Positions 36,892-46,140 of a DNA stretch of 64,000 nucleotides are shown here, piece by piece. Source of the DNA: Allocoleopsis franciscana PCC 7113 (GTDB lineage: Bacteria > Cyanobacteriota > Cyanobacteriia > Cyanobacteriales > Coleofasciculaceae); NCBI RefSeq assembly GCF_000317515.1, contig NC_019738.1, positions 1,339,501 through 1,403,500 on the forward strand, given 5' to 3'. The notes below the pieces were generated by a model that worked only from the letters and a program-made list of their open reading frames with translations, did no database searches and was not told where the DNA came from. The number at the start of each line of letters is the position of its first letter. Position 1 is the first letter of the stretch. Both the position numbers and the translations under genes were made by a program.

Positions 36892-38463
36892 ATGGATTTT
36901 GCCACTATTGCTGCCCAGCTCAATGCTGGGATAATTTTGCCAGAGGGAATTATACTGGCTACCCTCGTGCTGGTTTTATTGATTGACCTGATTTCGGGGA
37001 AAAGCGCTGCTCAGACACTGCCCTATGTGGCGATTGGCGGTCTTCTGCTTGCCGTAGTCGCCCTGTACTCCCAATGGGATGTTGCCGACCCTATTGCCTT
37101 TTTAGGGGAGTTCAACGGCGACGCCATGAGTATAGCGTTTCGCGGCATCATCGCCCTGTCAACGGCTGTAACAATTTTGATGTCGATTCGCTACGTACAG
37201 CAAGCTGGCACGTCTTTAGCAGAGTTTATCGGCATTTTGCTCAGTGCAACCTTGGGGGCGATGTTCCTGTCGGGAGCCAATGAGTTGGTGGCGATTTTTG
37301 TCTCCCTCGAAACATTAAGTATTTCATCGTACCTCTTGACAGGTTACATGAAACGTGACCCACGCTCTAATGAGGCGGCGTTGAAATACTTGCTGATTGG
37401 GGCATCGAGTTCAGCCGTCTTTCTCTATGGCATCTCCTTGTTGTACGGTTTGTCTGGAGGAGAGACGAACTTAAATGCGATCGCCACAAATGTCGCCGCT
37501 TTAGAAGCCGGTCAATCCCTAGGAATTTTAATTGCATTGGTGTTTGCGATCGCCGGGATTGCCTTCAAAATCTCAGCCGTACCCTTCCACCAATGGACGC
37601 CCGACGTTTACGAAGGGTCTCCCACTCCCGTAGTGGCTTTCCTCTCCGTCGGTTCCAAAGCCGCAGGTTTTGCCCTTGCCATTCGTTTAATGACCACCGC
37701 CTTCCCCTTGGTTACCGAACAGTGGCATTTTGTGTTCACCGCCTTAGCCATCTTGAGCCTGGTTTTAGGGAACGTCGTCGCCCTAACTCAAACCAGCATG
37801 AAGCGCCTGTTAGCTTATTCTTCCATCGCTCAAGCTGGGTTTGTCATGATTGGTCTGATTGCCGGCACAGATGCCGGTTACGCCAGCATGATTTTTTACC
37901 TGCTGATTTATTTATTCATGAACCTGGGCGGTTTTATCTGCGTGATTCTCTTCACCTTACGCACGGGAACTGACCAGATTAGCGAGTACGCGGGTTTATA
38001 TCAAAAAGACCCACTCTTAACGTTGGGATTGAGCATTTGTTTGCTTTCCCTAGGAGGAATTCCGCCGCTAGCAGGGTTCTTCGGCAAAATCTACTTGTTT
38101 TGGGCGGGTTGGCAAGCCGGACTGTATGGTTTAGTCATACTCGGTTTGCTGGCGAGTGTAGTTTCAATTTACTACTACATCCGCGTCGTCAAGATGATGG
38201 TCGTCAAAGAACCCCAAGAAATGTCCGACGCCGTGAAGAATTATCCCGAAATCCGTTGGAACCTGCCTGGAATGCGCCCCTTGCAAGTGGGTTTAGTCCT
38301 AACTGTGATTGCCACTACTCTGGCAGGGATTCTATCAAATCCCCTGTTTGAGTTGGCAAATAGTTCTGTTACCCGCACCCCAATGCTGCAACAAGCCATG
38401 ATTAGCCATCAGCAACCAACTGTCAGCATTCAACCGATTCAGAATGTAGACGCCCAGATTTAA
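36892..38463 (+). CDS. ndhB: NAD(P)H-quinone oxidoreductase subunit 2
   Basis: NdhB is a proton-pumping membrane subunit of the thylakoid NDH-1 complex, used in respiration, cyclic electron flow and CO2 uptake. The 523-aa protein has about fourteen transmembrane helices. Typical blocks are [77 protein letters not shown] and [18 protein letters not shown]; charged residues in mid-membrane (Glu in VSLETLSIS, Lys in GIAFKIS and SMKRLL) are as expected. It is a single gene followed by a clear terminator. Length is normal for cyanobacteria. Confidence 0.97.
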   Translation: MDFATIAAQLNAGIILPEGIILATLVLVLLIDLISGKSAAQTLPYVAIGGLLLAVVALYSQWDVADPIAFLGEFNGDAMSIAFRGIIALSTAVTILMSIRYVQQAGTSLAEFIGILLSATLGAMFLSGANELVAIFVSLETLSISSYLLTGYMKRDPRSNEAALKYLLIGASSSAVFLYGISLLYGLSGGETNLNAIATNVAALEAGQSLGILIALVFAIAGIAFKISAVPFHQWTPDVYEGSPTPVVAFLSVGSKAAGFALAIRLMTTAFPLVTEQWHFVFTALAILSLVLGNVVALTQTSMKRLLAYSSIAQAGFVMIGLIAGTDAGYASMIFYLLIYLFMNLGGFICVILFTLRTGTDQISEYAGLYQKDPLLTLGLSICLLSLGGIPPLAGFFGKIYLFWAGWQAGLYGLVILGLLASVVSIYYYIRVVKMMVVKEPQEMSDAVKNYPEIRWNLPGMRPLQVGLVLTVIATTLAGILSNPLFELANSSVTRTPMLQQAMISHQQPTVSIQPIQNVDAQI

Positions 38464-38503
38464 GACTCTCTTCTGTGAAAGTCTGAACTATTAAAAATGC
38501 AAG

Positions 38504-38536
38504 ACGCCTAACTCTATTGAGTCAGGCGTTTTTTTG
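38504..38536 (+). terminator. intrinsic terminator after ndhB
   Basis: ACGCCT-AACTC-TATT-GAGTC-AGGCGT forms an 11-bp stem (one mismatch) with a TATT loop, followed by seven T. It lies 41 bp after the ndhB stop codon. Confidence 0.92.
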
Positions 38537-38650
38537 ATTGGATTAAGCGGCAAAAAACGTTAGCTTATCCGCCAATGTTTTATATATAGCTGTCGCCATA
38601 AAGCTTAGGACAAATTGAACGGCTGTAAACGACCACGTACCAGTAAAAAA

Positions 38651-38756
38651 CCTTCTGCCTTCTGCCTTCTGCCTTCTGCCTTCTGCCTTCTGCCTTCTGC
38701 CTTCTGCCTTCTGCCTTCTGCCTTCTGCCTTCTGCCTTCTGCCTTCTGCCTTCTGC
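38651..38756. repeat. heptanucleotide tandem repeat, about 15 copies
   Basis: CCTTCTG is repeated about 15 times without visible variation over 106 bp. Heptamer STRR repeats of this sort are characteristic of cyanobacteria. On the minus strand it reads as a repetitive EGRRQKA frame, which is not taken as a gene. The perfect repetition suggests active slippage. Confidence 0.93.
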
Positions 38757-38775
38757 TATCACTTGACTTTTGAGA

Positions 38776-39147
38776 TTAATGAAACAATTTGCGTTTTTGA
38801 GGACAGTAATCAGAGCAATTCACCGCATTTTCAGTGAGAGCCATACCAGGATGAACCGCACACTGAAGATAAGGATTGCTGGAAAAGAACTGACAGTTCC
38901 GACAAGGAACTTGAGATATAGGCTCTAGACTAAAAACTTCAGAACGGACAACTGTAAAAATCGCCGACATCATCAGACTAAAGATCATCCAACCCAGGAC
39001 AACGTAAAAGGGATGATCAAACATCACGCTATTGGGCAAAATTATTCTATCCGGTTGAGCCTGATTGACTTGAACTTCGCTCTGAGTGCCCTGCTTAAAC
39101 TTTATTGCTCCTAGGGGAGATTGTTTTATAAATCCATTAGCCTGCAT
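38776..39147 (-). CDS. hypothetical membrane protein with cysteine cluster, 123 aa
   Basis: One membrane segment lies in the middle ([20 protein letters not shown], about residues 43-65). After it comes a compact cysteine-rich part: [16 protein letters not shown] and NCSDYCPQ, giving five or six cysteines plus a histidine that could hold a metal or Fe-S centre. The C-terminal motif is also found in short cyanobacterial proteins annotated as hypothetical. With one helix, the Cys domain may face the cytoplasm or the lumen. Function unknown. Confidence 0.72.
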   Translation of the reverse strand: MQANGFIKQSPLGAIKFKQGTQSEVQVNQAQPDRIILPNSVMFDHPFYVVLGWMIFSLMMSAIFTVVRSEVFSLEPISQVPCRNCQFFSSNPYLQCAVHPGMALTENAVNCSDYCPQKRKLFH

Positions 39148-39662
39148 ATTACTTCTTACTGGTCATCCGTATCTACGCTATGCGTTTTTCCGCTTGTACT
39201 GTGTCGAGTCCATTCCCCGGAAACATGCGAATTCGGCAAGAGAATGCTAAGGATTTAGACATAAGCCTTAATGCCTTTCCCTCAAGTGACGACTCAGGAC
39301 TTGACTCTTATAGGTATAGCCGAAGACAAATATAGAGGTCTCTGTCCAGAGTTTTACTTCTCATTTAGCTTTATATAACTAGAGGAATAGATGACCCAGA
39401 ACGAATGATTCAGAAGAACCTCTTTTTCTCTCTTATGTAGCCTCTGTGCCTGGAGGGGGATGCTGCGGTAAGCCGCTATGGGTCTAAGTAAAAAAAGCCA
39501 ATTTCATAACGAACAGGATTTCGCGGACTTAGATAGTTAACGGGTCGATACGATGATTCCTAATAGTTGTTTTTGGGTGGAACCAGGGCAGTAAAAACAC
39601 TTTCATTCCCTCCCCTGGCTCATGCCACAATAATTATTCCCTTCTCTCCAGCGTGTTCAAGA
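39148..39662. other. intergenic region, nothing recognised
   Basis: About 515 bp between divergent genes. It presumably holds both promoters. No hairpin, repeat or RNA stands out. A TTG-initiated extension of the downstream frame reaches back to 39567 but is not supported by a ribosome binding site. Confidence 0.45.
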
Positions 39663-40949
39663 GTGCAACTTAATGCCTTAATTTGGTGGATCAGTGGGTT
39701 GCTCCTGGCCTTACTGATACTGCTATTAGTGAGCCTGTATCTTCCGGGAGCCTTCTATAAAAAAGCTCAGTACAAGATAGAAGACGTTCCTGGCTTAGAG
39801 GAACCTCATTTTCCTCTCGCGATGATGGGCGTATCCGCCTCCCTGATTACCAACGGTTACCTAACAGACTCTTGGTTTGAAATCGATACCATTTATGCCG
39901 TCCGACTAGAAGCCATCAGGAGTGCCCGACAAACCATTCACTTCGAGACGTTTTACATGACTCCTGGGCGTCGCGCTAACGATTTCGCTGCCGCGCTTCA
40001 GGAACGAGCACAAGCCGGGGTTGAAGTTCAACTACTGGTTGATAGCTTCGGCGTGCACTCCATATCTAAGGCTTACTGGAAACAACTGCAAGCCGCCGGT
40101 GTTCAGGTTCGTTTCTTCCACCCATTCAGTTGGAGATCACCCTTGACTTACAACACCCGCACCCACCGGAAGCTACTTCTGATTGATGGGGACACGGCTT
40201 TTGTGGGAGGCATGGGCGTTTCTGATGACTGGGATGGCATCAAAAAAATAGGCGATACGGCTCCCTGGCTTGATTTCGAGGTTCGCTTGACTGGGGCAAT
40301 CGTGGTTATTTTGGAAGGTATTTTCATGCAGCACTGGCTCTATAGCGGCGGAGTTGCCAGACTAAAACCAGAAACGTTTTATCCAGCCTTAACCGGCGGT
40401 TCAACCATACTCGTCACACCCAGGAATGCGCCCTCTCCCCGTTCATCTGTTTATGCCCTCTTCTACACCAGTGTCCTCGCGGCAAAACAGCGGATTTGGA
40501 TCGCTAGTCCTTACTTTCTCCCGGATGCCAACGCCCGTAAGGCACTATTGAACGCTAAAACCAGCGGAGTTGATGTGCGTATCCTCACCGTAGGCTCACA
40601 TAACGACAAGCAGATGGTTTACTATGCCGTCCGCGAACGTTACCGCGATTTGCTCAAAGCCGACATTGAAATCTATGAGTACCACCCCAGCATGATGCAC
40701 GCCAAGGTGCTATTGATTGATGATCGCTGGGTGAGCACTGGAAGCACCAACTTCGATCCGCGCAGCCTCTTTCACAACGACGAACTCCATCTTTCCCTAG
40801 CTGAGCCTAATTTTGGGGAATTCGTCGAGGGCTTTTTCTGGCGTGCATTCTCTAAAAGCCGTCGTATTGATTGGGCAAAGTGGCAAACACGCCCCCTATG
40901 GCATCGTGTCCTAGGTCGGCTGGCTCTATTGATCCGCTGGCAGTTGTGA
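39663..40949 (+). CDS. cardiolipin synthase-like phospholipase D protein
   Basis: The protein has an N-terminal membrane helix (LIWWISGLLLALLILLLVSL) and two PLD active sites: HRKLLLIDGDTAFVGG and HAKVLLIDDRWVSTGSTN. This is the layout of bacterial cardiolipin synthases, which join two phosphatidylglycerol molecules. The RSARQTIHFETFYMTPG and FNFDPRSLFHNDE-like (STNFDPRSL, HNDEL) blocks fit. The start is uncertain: the GTG chosen gives about 428 aa and places the helix at the N-terminus; a TTG at 39567 would add 32 residues unlike a signal. A metallophosphoesterase gene follows after 39 bp, so an operon is possible. Cyanobacteria often lack cardiolipin, so another phospholipid or nucleic acid substrate cannot be excluded. 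Confidence 0.85.
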   Translation: MQLNALIWWISGLLLALLILLLVSLYLPGAFYKKAQYKIEDVPGLEEPHFPLAMMGVSASLITNGYLTDSWFEIDTIYAVRLEAIRSARQTIHFETFYMTPGRRANDFAAALQERAQAGVEVQLLVDSFGVHSISKAYWKQLQAAGVQVRFFHPFSWRSPLTYNTRTHRKLLLIDGDTAFVGGMGVSDDWDGIKKIGDTAPWLDFEVRLTGAIVVILEGIFMQHWLYSGGVARLKPETFYPALTGGSTILVTPRNAPSPRSSVYALFYTSVLAAKQRIWIASPYFLPDANARKALLNAKTSGVDVRILTVGSHNDKQMVYYAVRERYRDLLKADIEIYEYHPSMMHAKVLLIDDRWVSTGSTNFDPRSLFHNDELHLSLAEPNFGEFVEGFFWRAFSKSRRIDWAKWQTRPLWHRVLGRLALLIRWQL

Positions 40950-40988
40950 TCAGCTTCCTGGCCTGTCGTTAGTCTGACATCTTGCATC

Positions 40989-41876
40989 ATGAATATATTC
41001 TCAGAACCGTTGACCATCGAGCATCTAACTATGGCGATCGCAGGATTGCCAGAACCTCTACAAAATTCAAAACTCGTACACCTAACAGATTTTCACTTCG
41101 ATGGTCTACTGCTGACTGAACCGTTGCTCAATCAGGTCATTGAAGCGAGTAATCAGGTTAATCCCGATATCATTGTCCTCACGGGTGACTTTGTTACCCA
41201 TTCTCCCAAACCCATTCATCAACTGGCGCGGTTGCTCAATCGTTTGCAAAGTCGTGCTGGCATCTATGCAGTACTAGGAAATCATGACCTTTATTTTCCC
41301 TACTCCAAAGGGGAAATCACCACAGCCCTCACAGATGTGGGCATTCAAGTCTTGTGGAATCAAGTTGTCTATCCTTTAGGAGCAGGATTAGCCCTCGTTG
41401 GACTCCCTGACTTTTGGTCGCCTGAATTCAATCCAGCTTTGGTGATGAATCAGTTAGATCCCAGCCTTCCCCGCATTGTCTTGTCTCACAATCCAGATAG
41501 TGCAGAGACATTGCAGCAATGGCGTGTGGATTTGCAACTATCCGGTCATACTCACGGCGGGCAGATTGTGATGCCAGGGATGGGTTCTGTGCCCACTTGG
41601 ATTCATGCCTCACGAGAGAGAATTCCTAAATTCCTATGGCCTTGGATACCCTTTCTCGAAGCCAAGTGGCCTAAAGTTGTAAAACATTGGCAATGGGCGC
41701 AGGGTTTGCATCAAGTTGGAACCAACTATCTGTATGTGAATCGGGGTTTGGGGACTTTTCCGCCTGGACGCTGGAATTGTCCGCCAGAACTCACGGTGAT
41801 TACTCTAGTTGAGGCGGCGACAAAGGCTGAGGCGGGTTTGCACAGACAAGTTTCAGCGGCATCCTCCAAGCGCTGA
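40989..41876 (+). CDS. metallophosphoesterase
   Basis: A calcineurin-like phosphoesterase of the YkuE/YaeI type. The metal-binding motifs are in order: LVHLTDFHFDG (DxH), IIVLTGDFVTH (GD), VLGNHDLYF (GNHD), and near the C-terminus LSHNPD and LSGHTHGGQI (GHTHGG). These hold two metal ions for phosphoester hydrolysis. The related enzymes act on lipid precursors such as UDP-diacylglucosamine or on other phosphoesters. There is no membrane helix. It follows the PLD gene by 39 bp on the same strand, which would fit a shared role in phospholipid turnover, but this is inference. Confidence 0.9.
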   Translation: MNIFSEPLTIEHLTMAIAGLPEPLQNSKLVHLTDFHFDGLLLTEPLLNQVIEASNQVNPDIIVLTGDFVTHSPKPIHQLARLLNRLQSRAGIYAVLGNHDLYFPYSKGEITTALTDVGIQVLWNQVVYPLGAGLALVGLPDFWSPEFNPALVMNQLDPSLPRIVLSHNPDSAETLQQWRVDLQLSGHTHGGQIVMPGMGSVPTWIHASRERIPKFLWPWIPFLEAKWPKVVKHWQWAQGLHQVGTNYLYVNRGLGTFPPGRWNCPPELTVITLVEAATKAEAGLHRQVSAASSKR

Positions 41877-41946
41877 CTCAATTGGGGCTGTGCCCCAAAC
41901 AAAGCGCAACCGTAACATCGCGCCGACTTTTCGGGTAAATCCAAAC

Positions 41947-41977
41947 AAAAAAAAGAGAGCCACTTGTGGCGACTCTC
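41947..41977 (-). terminator. intrinsic terminator of small RNA copy B
   Basis: On the minus strand GAGAG...GCCAC-AA-GTGGC...CTCTC forms a long stem with a 2-nt bulge, followed by eight T. It can also end read-through from the peptidoglycan-binding gene. Confidence 0.8.
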
Positions 41978-42040
41978 CCGATCATCAGGGTGCATCTACT
42001 AACCTTAGTATTGCATCTGGGGGTGGGGGGTGTCACCCCA
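41947..42040 (-). ncRNA. putative small RNA, copy B (94-nt duplicated element)
   Basis: Same plan as copy A on the minus strand: GGGGTGACACCCC hairpin (42027-42039), the identical 29-nt core (41984-42012) with palindrome TACTAAGGTTAGTA, and a terminator hairpin (GAGAGTCGCCAC...GTGGCTCTC) followed by eight T. The terminator stem differs in sequence from copy A but keeps its pairing, which suggests selection on structure. AT-rich sequence (TTTAAATTAT) just before the first hairpin could be a -10 box. It lies about 150 bp after the peptidoglycan-binding gene on the same strand. Confidence 0.5.
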
Positions 42041-42193
42041 TAATTTAAAGTTTTGATGAAGTTTCAGCAGGCAAATCGATGTCAGCTAATAGATATTCAA
42101 GCGAACTTGTTGGAAGCGATCGCACTTAACCGGTCTCAAGGCTTCAATCATTGATCAGGAGGCTAAAACAACGTCTTGAAATTGGACGGTTTA

Positions 42194-42727
42194 TTAGACT
42201 CTTCGCCATTTGCGGAAATCAAACGTCCACCGAGTCTGTTTTGGAGGAGTGGGTAGGGGGGGATTCCCTTGCAGAACAGTCCAAGTCGTAGGGTCTACCA
42301 AGCCTGTAGATTTTAACTTATGTCTCTCCTGAAAAGCCATGACGGCCTGCTGGGTAGAAGCCCCAAAGTTGCCATTGCAAGGGACGTTATACCCCTGGAT
42401 TTGCAACAGTCCTTGTAAGTAACGGACATCAGCTCCTGTGCGACCGATGCTGAGCCGGCGGGTTCCTGGCTTAACGGTTGTTTTTAAAGCCGCCCAAGTT
42501 TTTGAACCCACAATGCCGTCAACTCTCAGTTCTTGTTGCCGTTGATAGGCAGCGACGGCCTTTTCTGTTAAACTGCCAAACTCCCCATCGACTCGGAGAT
42601 TAAACCCATGAGCGCGTAACAGCTCTTGCAATTCAATCACAGCAGGCCCCGAATCCCAGGGATATACCTTTGGACTGATCAGGGTAGCATTGCCAACGGT
42701 ATTAACCAGTTCTGAATTGGTATGCAT
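42194..42727 (-). CDS. peptidoglycan-binding protein with two PG_binding_1 domains
   Basis: The ATG at 42727 (MHTNSELVN) has a GGAGG site 8 nt upstream; a longer frame from 42829 lacks one. Two copies of the three-helix peptidoglycan-binding domain are visible: SGPAVIELQELLRAHGFNL...VDGEFGSLTEKAV and GADVRYLQGLLQIQGYNV...CNGNFGASTQQAV (quoted in part), each closing with VDGIVGSKTW or STGLVDPTTW. No signal peptide is seen, which is odd for a wall-binding protein. No catalytic domain is attached, so it may be an adaptor. The final 20 residues are Pro/Trp-rich. Confidence 0.88.
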   Translation of the reverse strand: MHTNSELVNTVGNATLISPKVYPWDSGPAVIELQELLRAHGFNLRVDGEFGSLTEKAVAAYQRQQELRVDGIVGSKTWAALKTTVKPGTRRLSIGRTGADVRYLQGLLQIQGYNVPCNGNFGASTQQAVMAFQERHKLKSTGLVDPTTWTVLQGNPPLPTPPKQTRWTFDFRKWRRV

Positions 42728-43325
42728 GAATGCATCCTCCCTTACAATATGGGTCAGTCCCAGACGCATCTGGGTTTCCGTCATCAGTACGGCGAACGAT
42801 AAGATTTCAGTTACAGCACGATGCGACAAAATTTCTAGGGTCTCCTGATCGAGCCTAGCCCTAGAGACACTAGTGAGTGGTTTGCTACCAATATCGCCAT
42901 TTTCTAATCGCGGGTAAAGCCTCTAGATAGAGGTTTTACATGACCTATTCATGGTGATGTTCACAGCAAATAACCCCCAGGGAGCAGATGCTATATTTGC
43001 GATGGTTCTCTAGAAGATATAACCAGCTTAGCGGCAGTGCAGTTTTATGCCAATGCGCGCTTGGAATCGGCTAATTTTTTTGATTTACCTTTAAAAACTC
43101 TACAACTTCATGGTCTATTGCACAAGTTTTGACGAATACTCAAATCCCAACTCTCTTACTATCCAGTGCCTCTATAATGAATTGACTCTTCACCATAAGT
43201 AGATAAAATCCCACTTAAAAATGAGATGTAGCGTGTGCTAAGCGAAGCTGTCAGCCACCGAACAGTAAGGTTCAGTGCATTACTCTGGCGAAGAGAGCAT
43301 CCTACAGTACATTGGGTTGTCTTAC
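42728..43325. other. intergenic region, nothing recognised
   Basis: About 600 bp. Several overlapping short frames exist on both strands, but none has a ribosome binding site or protein-like pattern. No hairpin or repeat stands out. Confidence 0.45.
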
Positions 43326-43589
43326 TTAGTAGTCTGCTACCGATAAACATTGGGACTCATCATCGCCATATCCTAAGTACTTTAAGAGTTCCGTGCGATT
43401 TTGCCAGAGCTGCACGACCCAATAGAGTACTGTACAACTCAGTATCACTGGCGAGAGCCACTCTAGCCCGTTGAGATGAAATCCTAGTCGAGAGAGTAAG
43501 AGCAGCAAAGCATCGTCTAAGAAACTAAGTACAAAGAGGAATAAGTGGCTCAATGAACTAGGAAAGAGTTTATCTAGATTAATATCCAT
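43326..43589 (-). CDS. small membrane protein, 87 aa, hypothetical
   Basis: Two hydrophobic stretches are visible (HLFLFVLSFLDDALLLLLSR and SPVILSCTVLYWVVQLW), joined by a short loop, with a charged C-terminus (GYGDDESQ). It looks like a real small membrane protein, but there is no good ribosome binding site and I know no family. The gene is isolated between two gaps. Confidence 0.45.
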   Translation of the reverse strand: MDINLDKLFPSSLSHLFLFVLSFLDDALLLLLSRLGFHLNGLEWLSPVILSCTVLYWVVQLWQNRTELLKYLGYGDDESQCLSVADY

Positions 43590-43991
43590 CTGGGGAATAT
43601 AACTGACTACAACAATAGTTTTGATGTTCTATTTATCGAAAAAATAATTTACTTTTGCTCGTTTATCAAGCCTCTACTTTTATCAATCCAGGTTAGACTT
43701 TATTGAGAATACGTAGCTAGTCAGGACATGATTAAAAGAATAGACACAATTAATGAATTTGCCTTTTAACGTGCCTTTCAGGCTACGGTGAAGTAGTTTA
43801 AAAGAACACCCTTGTCTACTTTCAGGTTACCAATTTCAAGACTTTGGTATGGACACTCCTGAGGCAGAACCGTAGCCATCCATTAGTTATAAATTTGCAG
43901 CGGCTCAATCTCTATCCTCTGAAAACCCAATTCCTGCTAATAATGAATAGGAATCGCCTAAAGGCGTGGGATTGTCAAAAGAGGAATAAGC
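43590..43991. other. intergenic region upstream of the S9 peptidase
   Basis: About 400 AT-rich bp. A 67-codon frame at 43844 overlaps the peptidase start and is not supported. No repeat or RNA is recognised. Confidence 0.45.
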
Positions 43992-45968
43992 ATGAGCCAA
44001 TCGCAAATAGCACCCTATGGTTCTTGGAAATCACCCATTACCGCTGACTTGATTGTCACAGGCACAATTGGGTTAGGTGGGATTGCCCTGGATGGAGATG
44101 ATGTCTATTGGAGCGAGGGGCGACCGGCAGAAGCAGGACGGAATGCGATCGTGCGCCGGACCCCTGATGGTAAAACGGCGGACGTGACACTCTCTCCCTT
44201 TAATGTGCGTACCCGTGTACACGAGTATGGTGGCGGTGCTTTCACCGTTAAAGATGGCATCATTTACTTCTCCAACTTTGCCGATCAACGCCTCTACAAG
44301 CAGACCCCAGACGGGGAACCCCAACCTCTTTCTCAGGAATCCGGAGGGAATCTACGCTATGCGGATGCAGTGATTGACACCGAACGGGGGCGGATAATTT
44401 GTGTGTGCGAAGACCATACAGGTGGAGGTCATGAACCTGTCAACACCTTGGTGAGCATTAACTTAGACAAGGGTGAAGATATTCAAGTGCTCGCGTCTGG
44501 GAGTGACTTCTACTCCTCGCCACGCCTTAGGGGCGATCGCACTCAGTTAGCATGGCTGAGTTGGAATCATCCGAATATGCCTTGGGATGGAACTCAACTT
44601 TGGGTTGCTCCGATTCAAGCCGATGGTTTATTAGGTGAACCTCAGTTAGTGGCTGGCGGCGTTGATGAGTCCGTCTTTCAACCAGAGTGGTCGCCGGATG
44701 GTGTATTGTACTTTGTTTCTGACCGCACGGGTTGGTGGAATCTTTACCGTTGGAACCCCCCCCAATCCCCCCTGGGTAAGGCAGTAGGAGAGATTGAACC
44801 GTTATGTGAAATGGAAGCTGAGTTTGGGCTTCCCCAGTGGGTGTTTGGCATGTCTACCTATGCCGTTGAGTCCGCAAATCGCATTATTTGTACTTACACC
44901 CAAGAAGGTATTTGGTACTTGGCGAGTCTGGATACACAGACGAAACAGCTAGAAGTGATTGAGACGCCTTACACTGATATTTCATCAATTCATGCAGCCA
45001 ATGGTCGCGCTGTATTCATGGCCGGTTCAGCAACGGAACCGACTTCGGTAGTTCAAATAGACTTAGCCACGCGACAACTAGAAGTCTTGCGGCGAACAAG
45101 TGAGTTAGAGATAGATACAGGATATCTCTCAGTACCCCAAGCGATCGCATTCCCAACCGAAAATAATCTTACCGCTTACGCCTTCTTCTACCCACCCAAA
45201 AACAAAGACTACACGGCACCTGCTGGGGAAAAGCCACCACTAATTGTCAAAAGTCACGGGGGGCCAACCGCTTCGACCTCCAGTGCATTTAACTTGAAAA
45301 TTCAATACTGGACAAGTCGCGGCTTTGCCTTTGTGGATGTTAACTATGGGGGTAGCACAGGATACGGACGAGACTACCATCAGCGCCTGAGAGATAATTG
45401 GGGGATCGTGGATGTGGACGATTGCGCCAATGCGGCGAAGTATCTGGCTGAGCAAGGATTAGTGGATGGTGAGCGATTGGCGATCGCGGGTGGCAGTGCA
45501 GGAGGCTACACAACCTTAGCTGCTCTTACATTCCGCGATATCTTTAAGGCCGGTGCAAGTTACTACGGCGTCAGTGATTTGGAAGTGTTGGCGAAGGATA
45601 CCCATAAATTTGAGGCACGCTACCTGGATGGGTTAATTGGCCCTTACCCGGAACGCAAAGATTTGTATGAAAAGCGATCGCCCATTCACTTCACCGCTCA
45701 ACTTTCTTGTCCGGTAATTTTCTTCCAAGGACTAGAAGATAAAGTCGTACCACCGAACCAGGCAGAAATGATGGTTGAAGCCTTAAAAGCGAAAGGATTG
45801 CCCGTAGCTTATGTCGCCTATGAGGGAGAACAGCACGGATTTCGCCGTGCCGAGAATATCAAACGCACCTTGGATGGTGAGTTTTACTTCTACTCCCGTG
45901 TCTTCGGTTTTGAACCTGCTGAGATGATTGAACCTGTGGCGATCGAGAATCTAGGAAATAGAGCCTAG
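43992..45968 (+). CDS. S9 family prolyl oligopeptidase-type peptidase
   Basis: A serine peptidase with an N-terminal beta-propeller (about residues 1-390; for example [15 protein letters not shown] and [14 protein letters not shown]) and a C-terminal alpha/beta-hydrolase domain. The catalytic triad is visible: Ser 502 in GGSAGGYTT, Asp 583 in GLEDKVVPP and His 615 in GEQHGFR. Such enzymes release dipeptides or acyl-amino acids from small peptides in the cytoplasm. GAGGAATAAGC before the ATG is a good ribosome binding site. Inside the propeller, at about residue 255, PPQSPLGKA is encoded by a CCCCCCCC-type repeat (44754-44792) and looks like an in-frame insertion. Confidence 0.94.
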   Translation: MSQSQIAPYGSWKSPITADLIVTGTIGLGGIALDGDDVYWSEGRPAEAGRNAIVRRTPDGKTADVTLSPFNVRTRVHEYGGGAFTVKDGIIYFSNFADQRLYKQTPDGEPQPLSQESGGNLRYADAVIDTERGRIICVCEDHTGGGHEPVNTLVSINLDKGEDIQVLASGSDFYSSPRLRGDRTQLAWLSWNHPNMPWDGTQLWVAPIQADGLLGEPQLVAGGVDESVFQPEWSPDGVLYFVSDRTGWWNLYRWNPPQSPLGKAVGEIEPLCEMEAEFGLPQWVFGMSTYAVESANRIICTYTQEGIWYLASLDTQTKQLEVIETPYTDISSIHAANGRAVFMAGSATEPTSVVQIDLATRQLEVLRRTSELEIDTGYLSVPQAIAFPTENNLTAYAFFYPPKNKDYTAPAGEKPPLIVKSHGGPTASTSSAFNLKIQYWTSRGFAFVDVNYGGSTGYGRDYHQRLRDNWGIVDVDDCANAAKYLAEQGLVDGERLAIAGGSAGGYTTLAALTFRDIFKAGASYYGVSDLEVLAKDTHKFEARYLDGLIGPYPERKDLYEKRSPIHFTAQLSCPVIFFQGLEDKVVPPNQAEMMVEALKAKGLPVAYVAYEGEQHGFRRAENIKRTLDGEFYFYSRVFGFEPAEMIEPVAIENLGNRA

Positions 45969-46001
45969 AAAACCTAAAAAAATATGATCATTTAGCTGTA
46001 G

Positions 46002-46029
46002 GGTGTGTTGTGCGAAGCCGTAACACACC
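46002..46029. repeat. GGTGTGTT/AACACACC inverted repeat
   Basis: GGTGTGTT and AACACACC, each 8 nt, enclose GTGCGAAGCCGT. It follows the S9 peptidase gene. There is no T-run, so it is more like the interspersed repeats of cyanobacteria than a standard terminator. Confidence 0.6.
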
Positions 46030-46140
46030 GACAGAACAGCCTTTATTCCCCTAGTAGAATTGACCAATTGCCCTAGCTGAACTTGCTAATCTGGAAACAT
46101 CCACACACATCAAAAAACAGGCTATCCCAGAGGCAAAGCT

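Larger units (their letters stand above)
41877..42193. other. intergenic region with small RNA copy B
   Basis: About 320 bp between convergent genes. It contains the second copy of the 94-nt element (listed separately). The rest (42041-42193) has one HIP1-like site and nothing else recognised. Confidence 0.5.

Noticed and set aside
38651-38756. CRISPR-like array
   Set aside because: The repeat unit is 7 bp with no spacers, so it is a simple tandem repeat.
38580-38762. 60-aa EGRRQKA-repeat frame on the minus strand
   Set aside because: It is only the translation of the CCTTCTG heptamer array.
39567-39662. N-terminal extension of the cardiolipin synthase-like protein from a TTG
   Set aside because: No ribosome binding site, and the extra residues do not look like a signal or a domain.
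43235-43474. 79-codon plus-strand frame
   Set aside because: It overlaps the small membrane protein frame on the other strand and has no ribosome binding site or protein-like pattern.
46002-46029. Terminator after the S9 peptidase
   Set aside because: The inverted repeat has no T-run and matches an interspersed repeat type.
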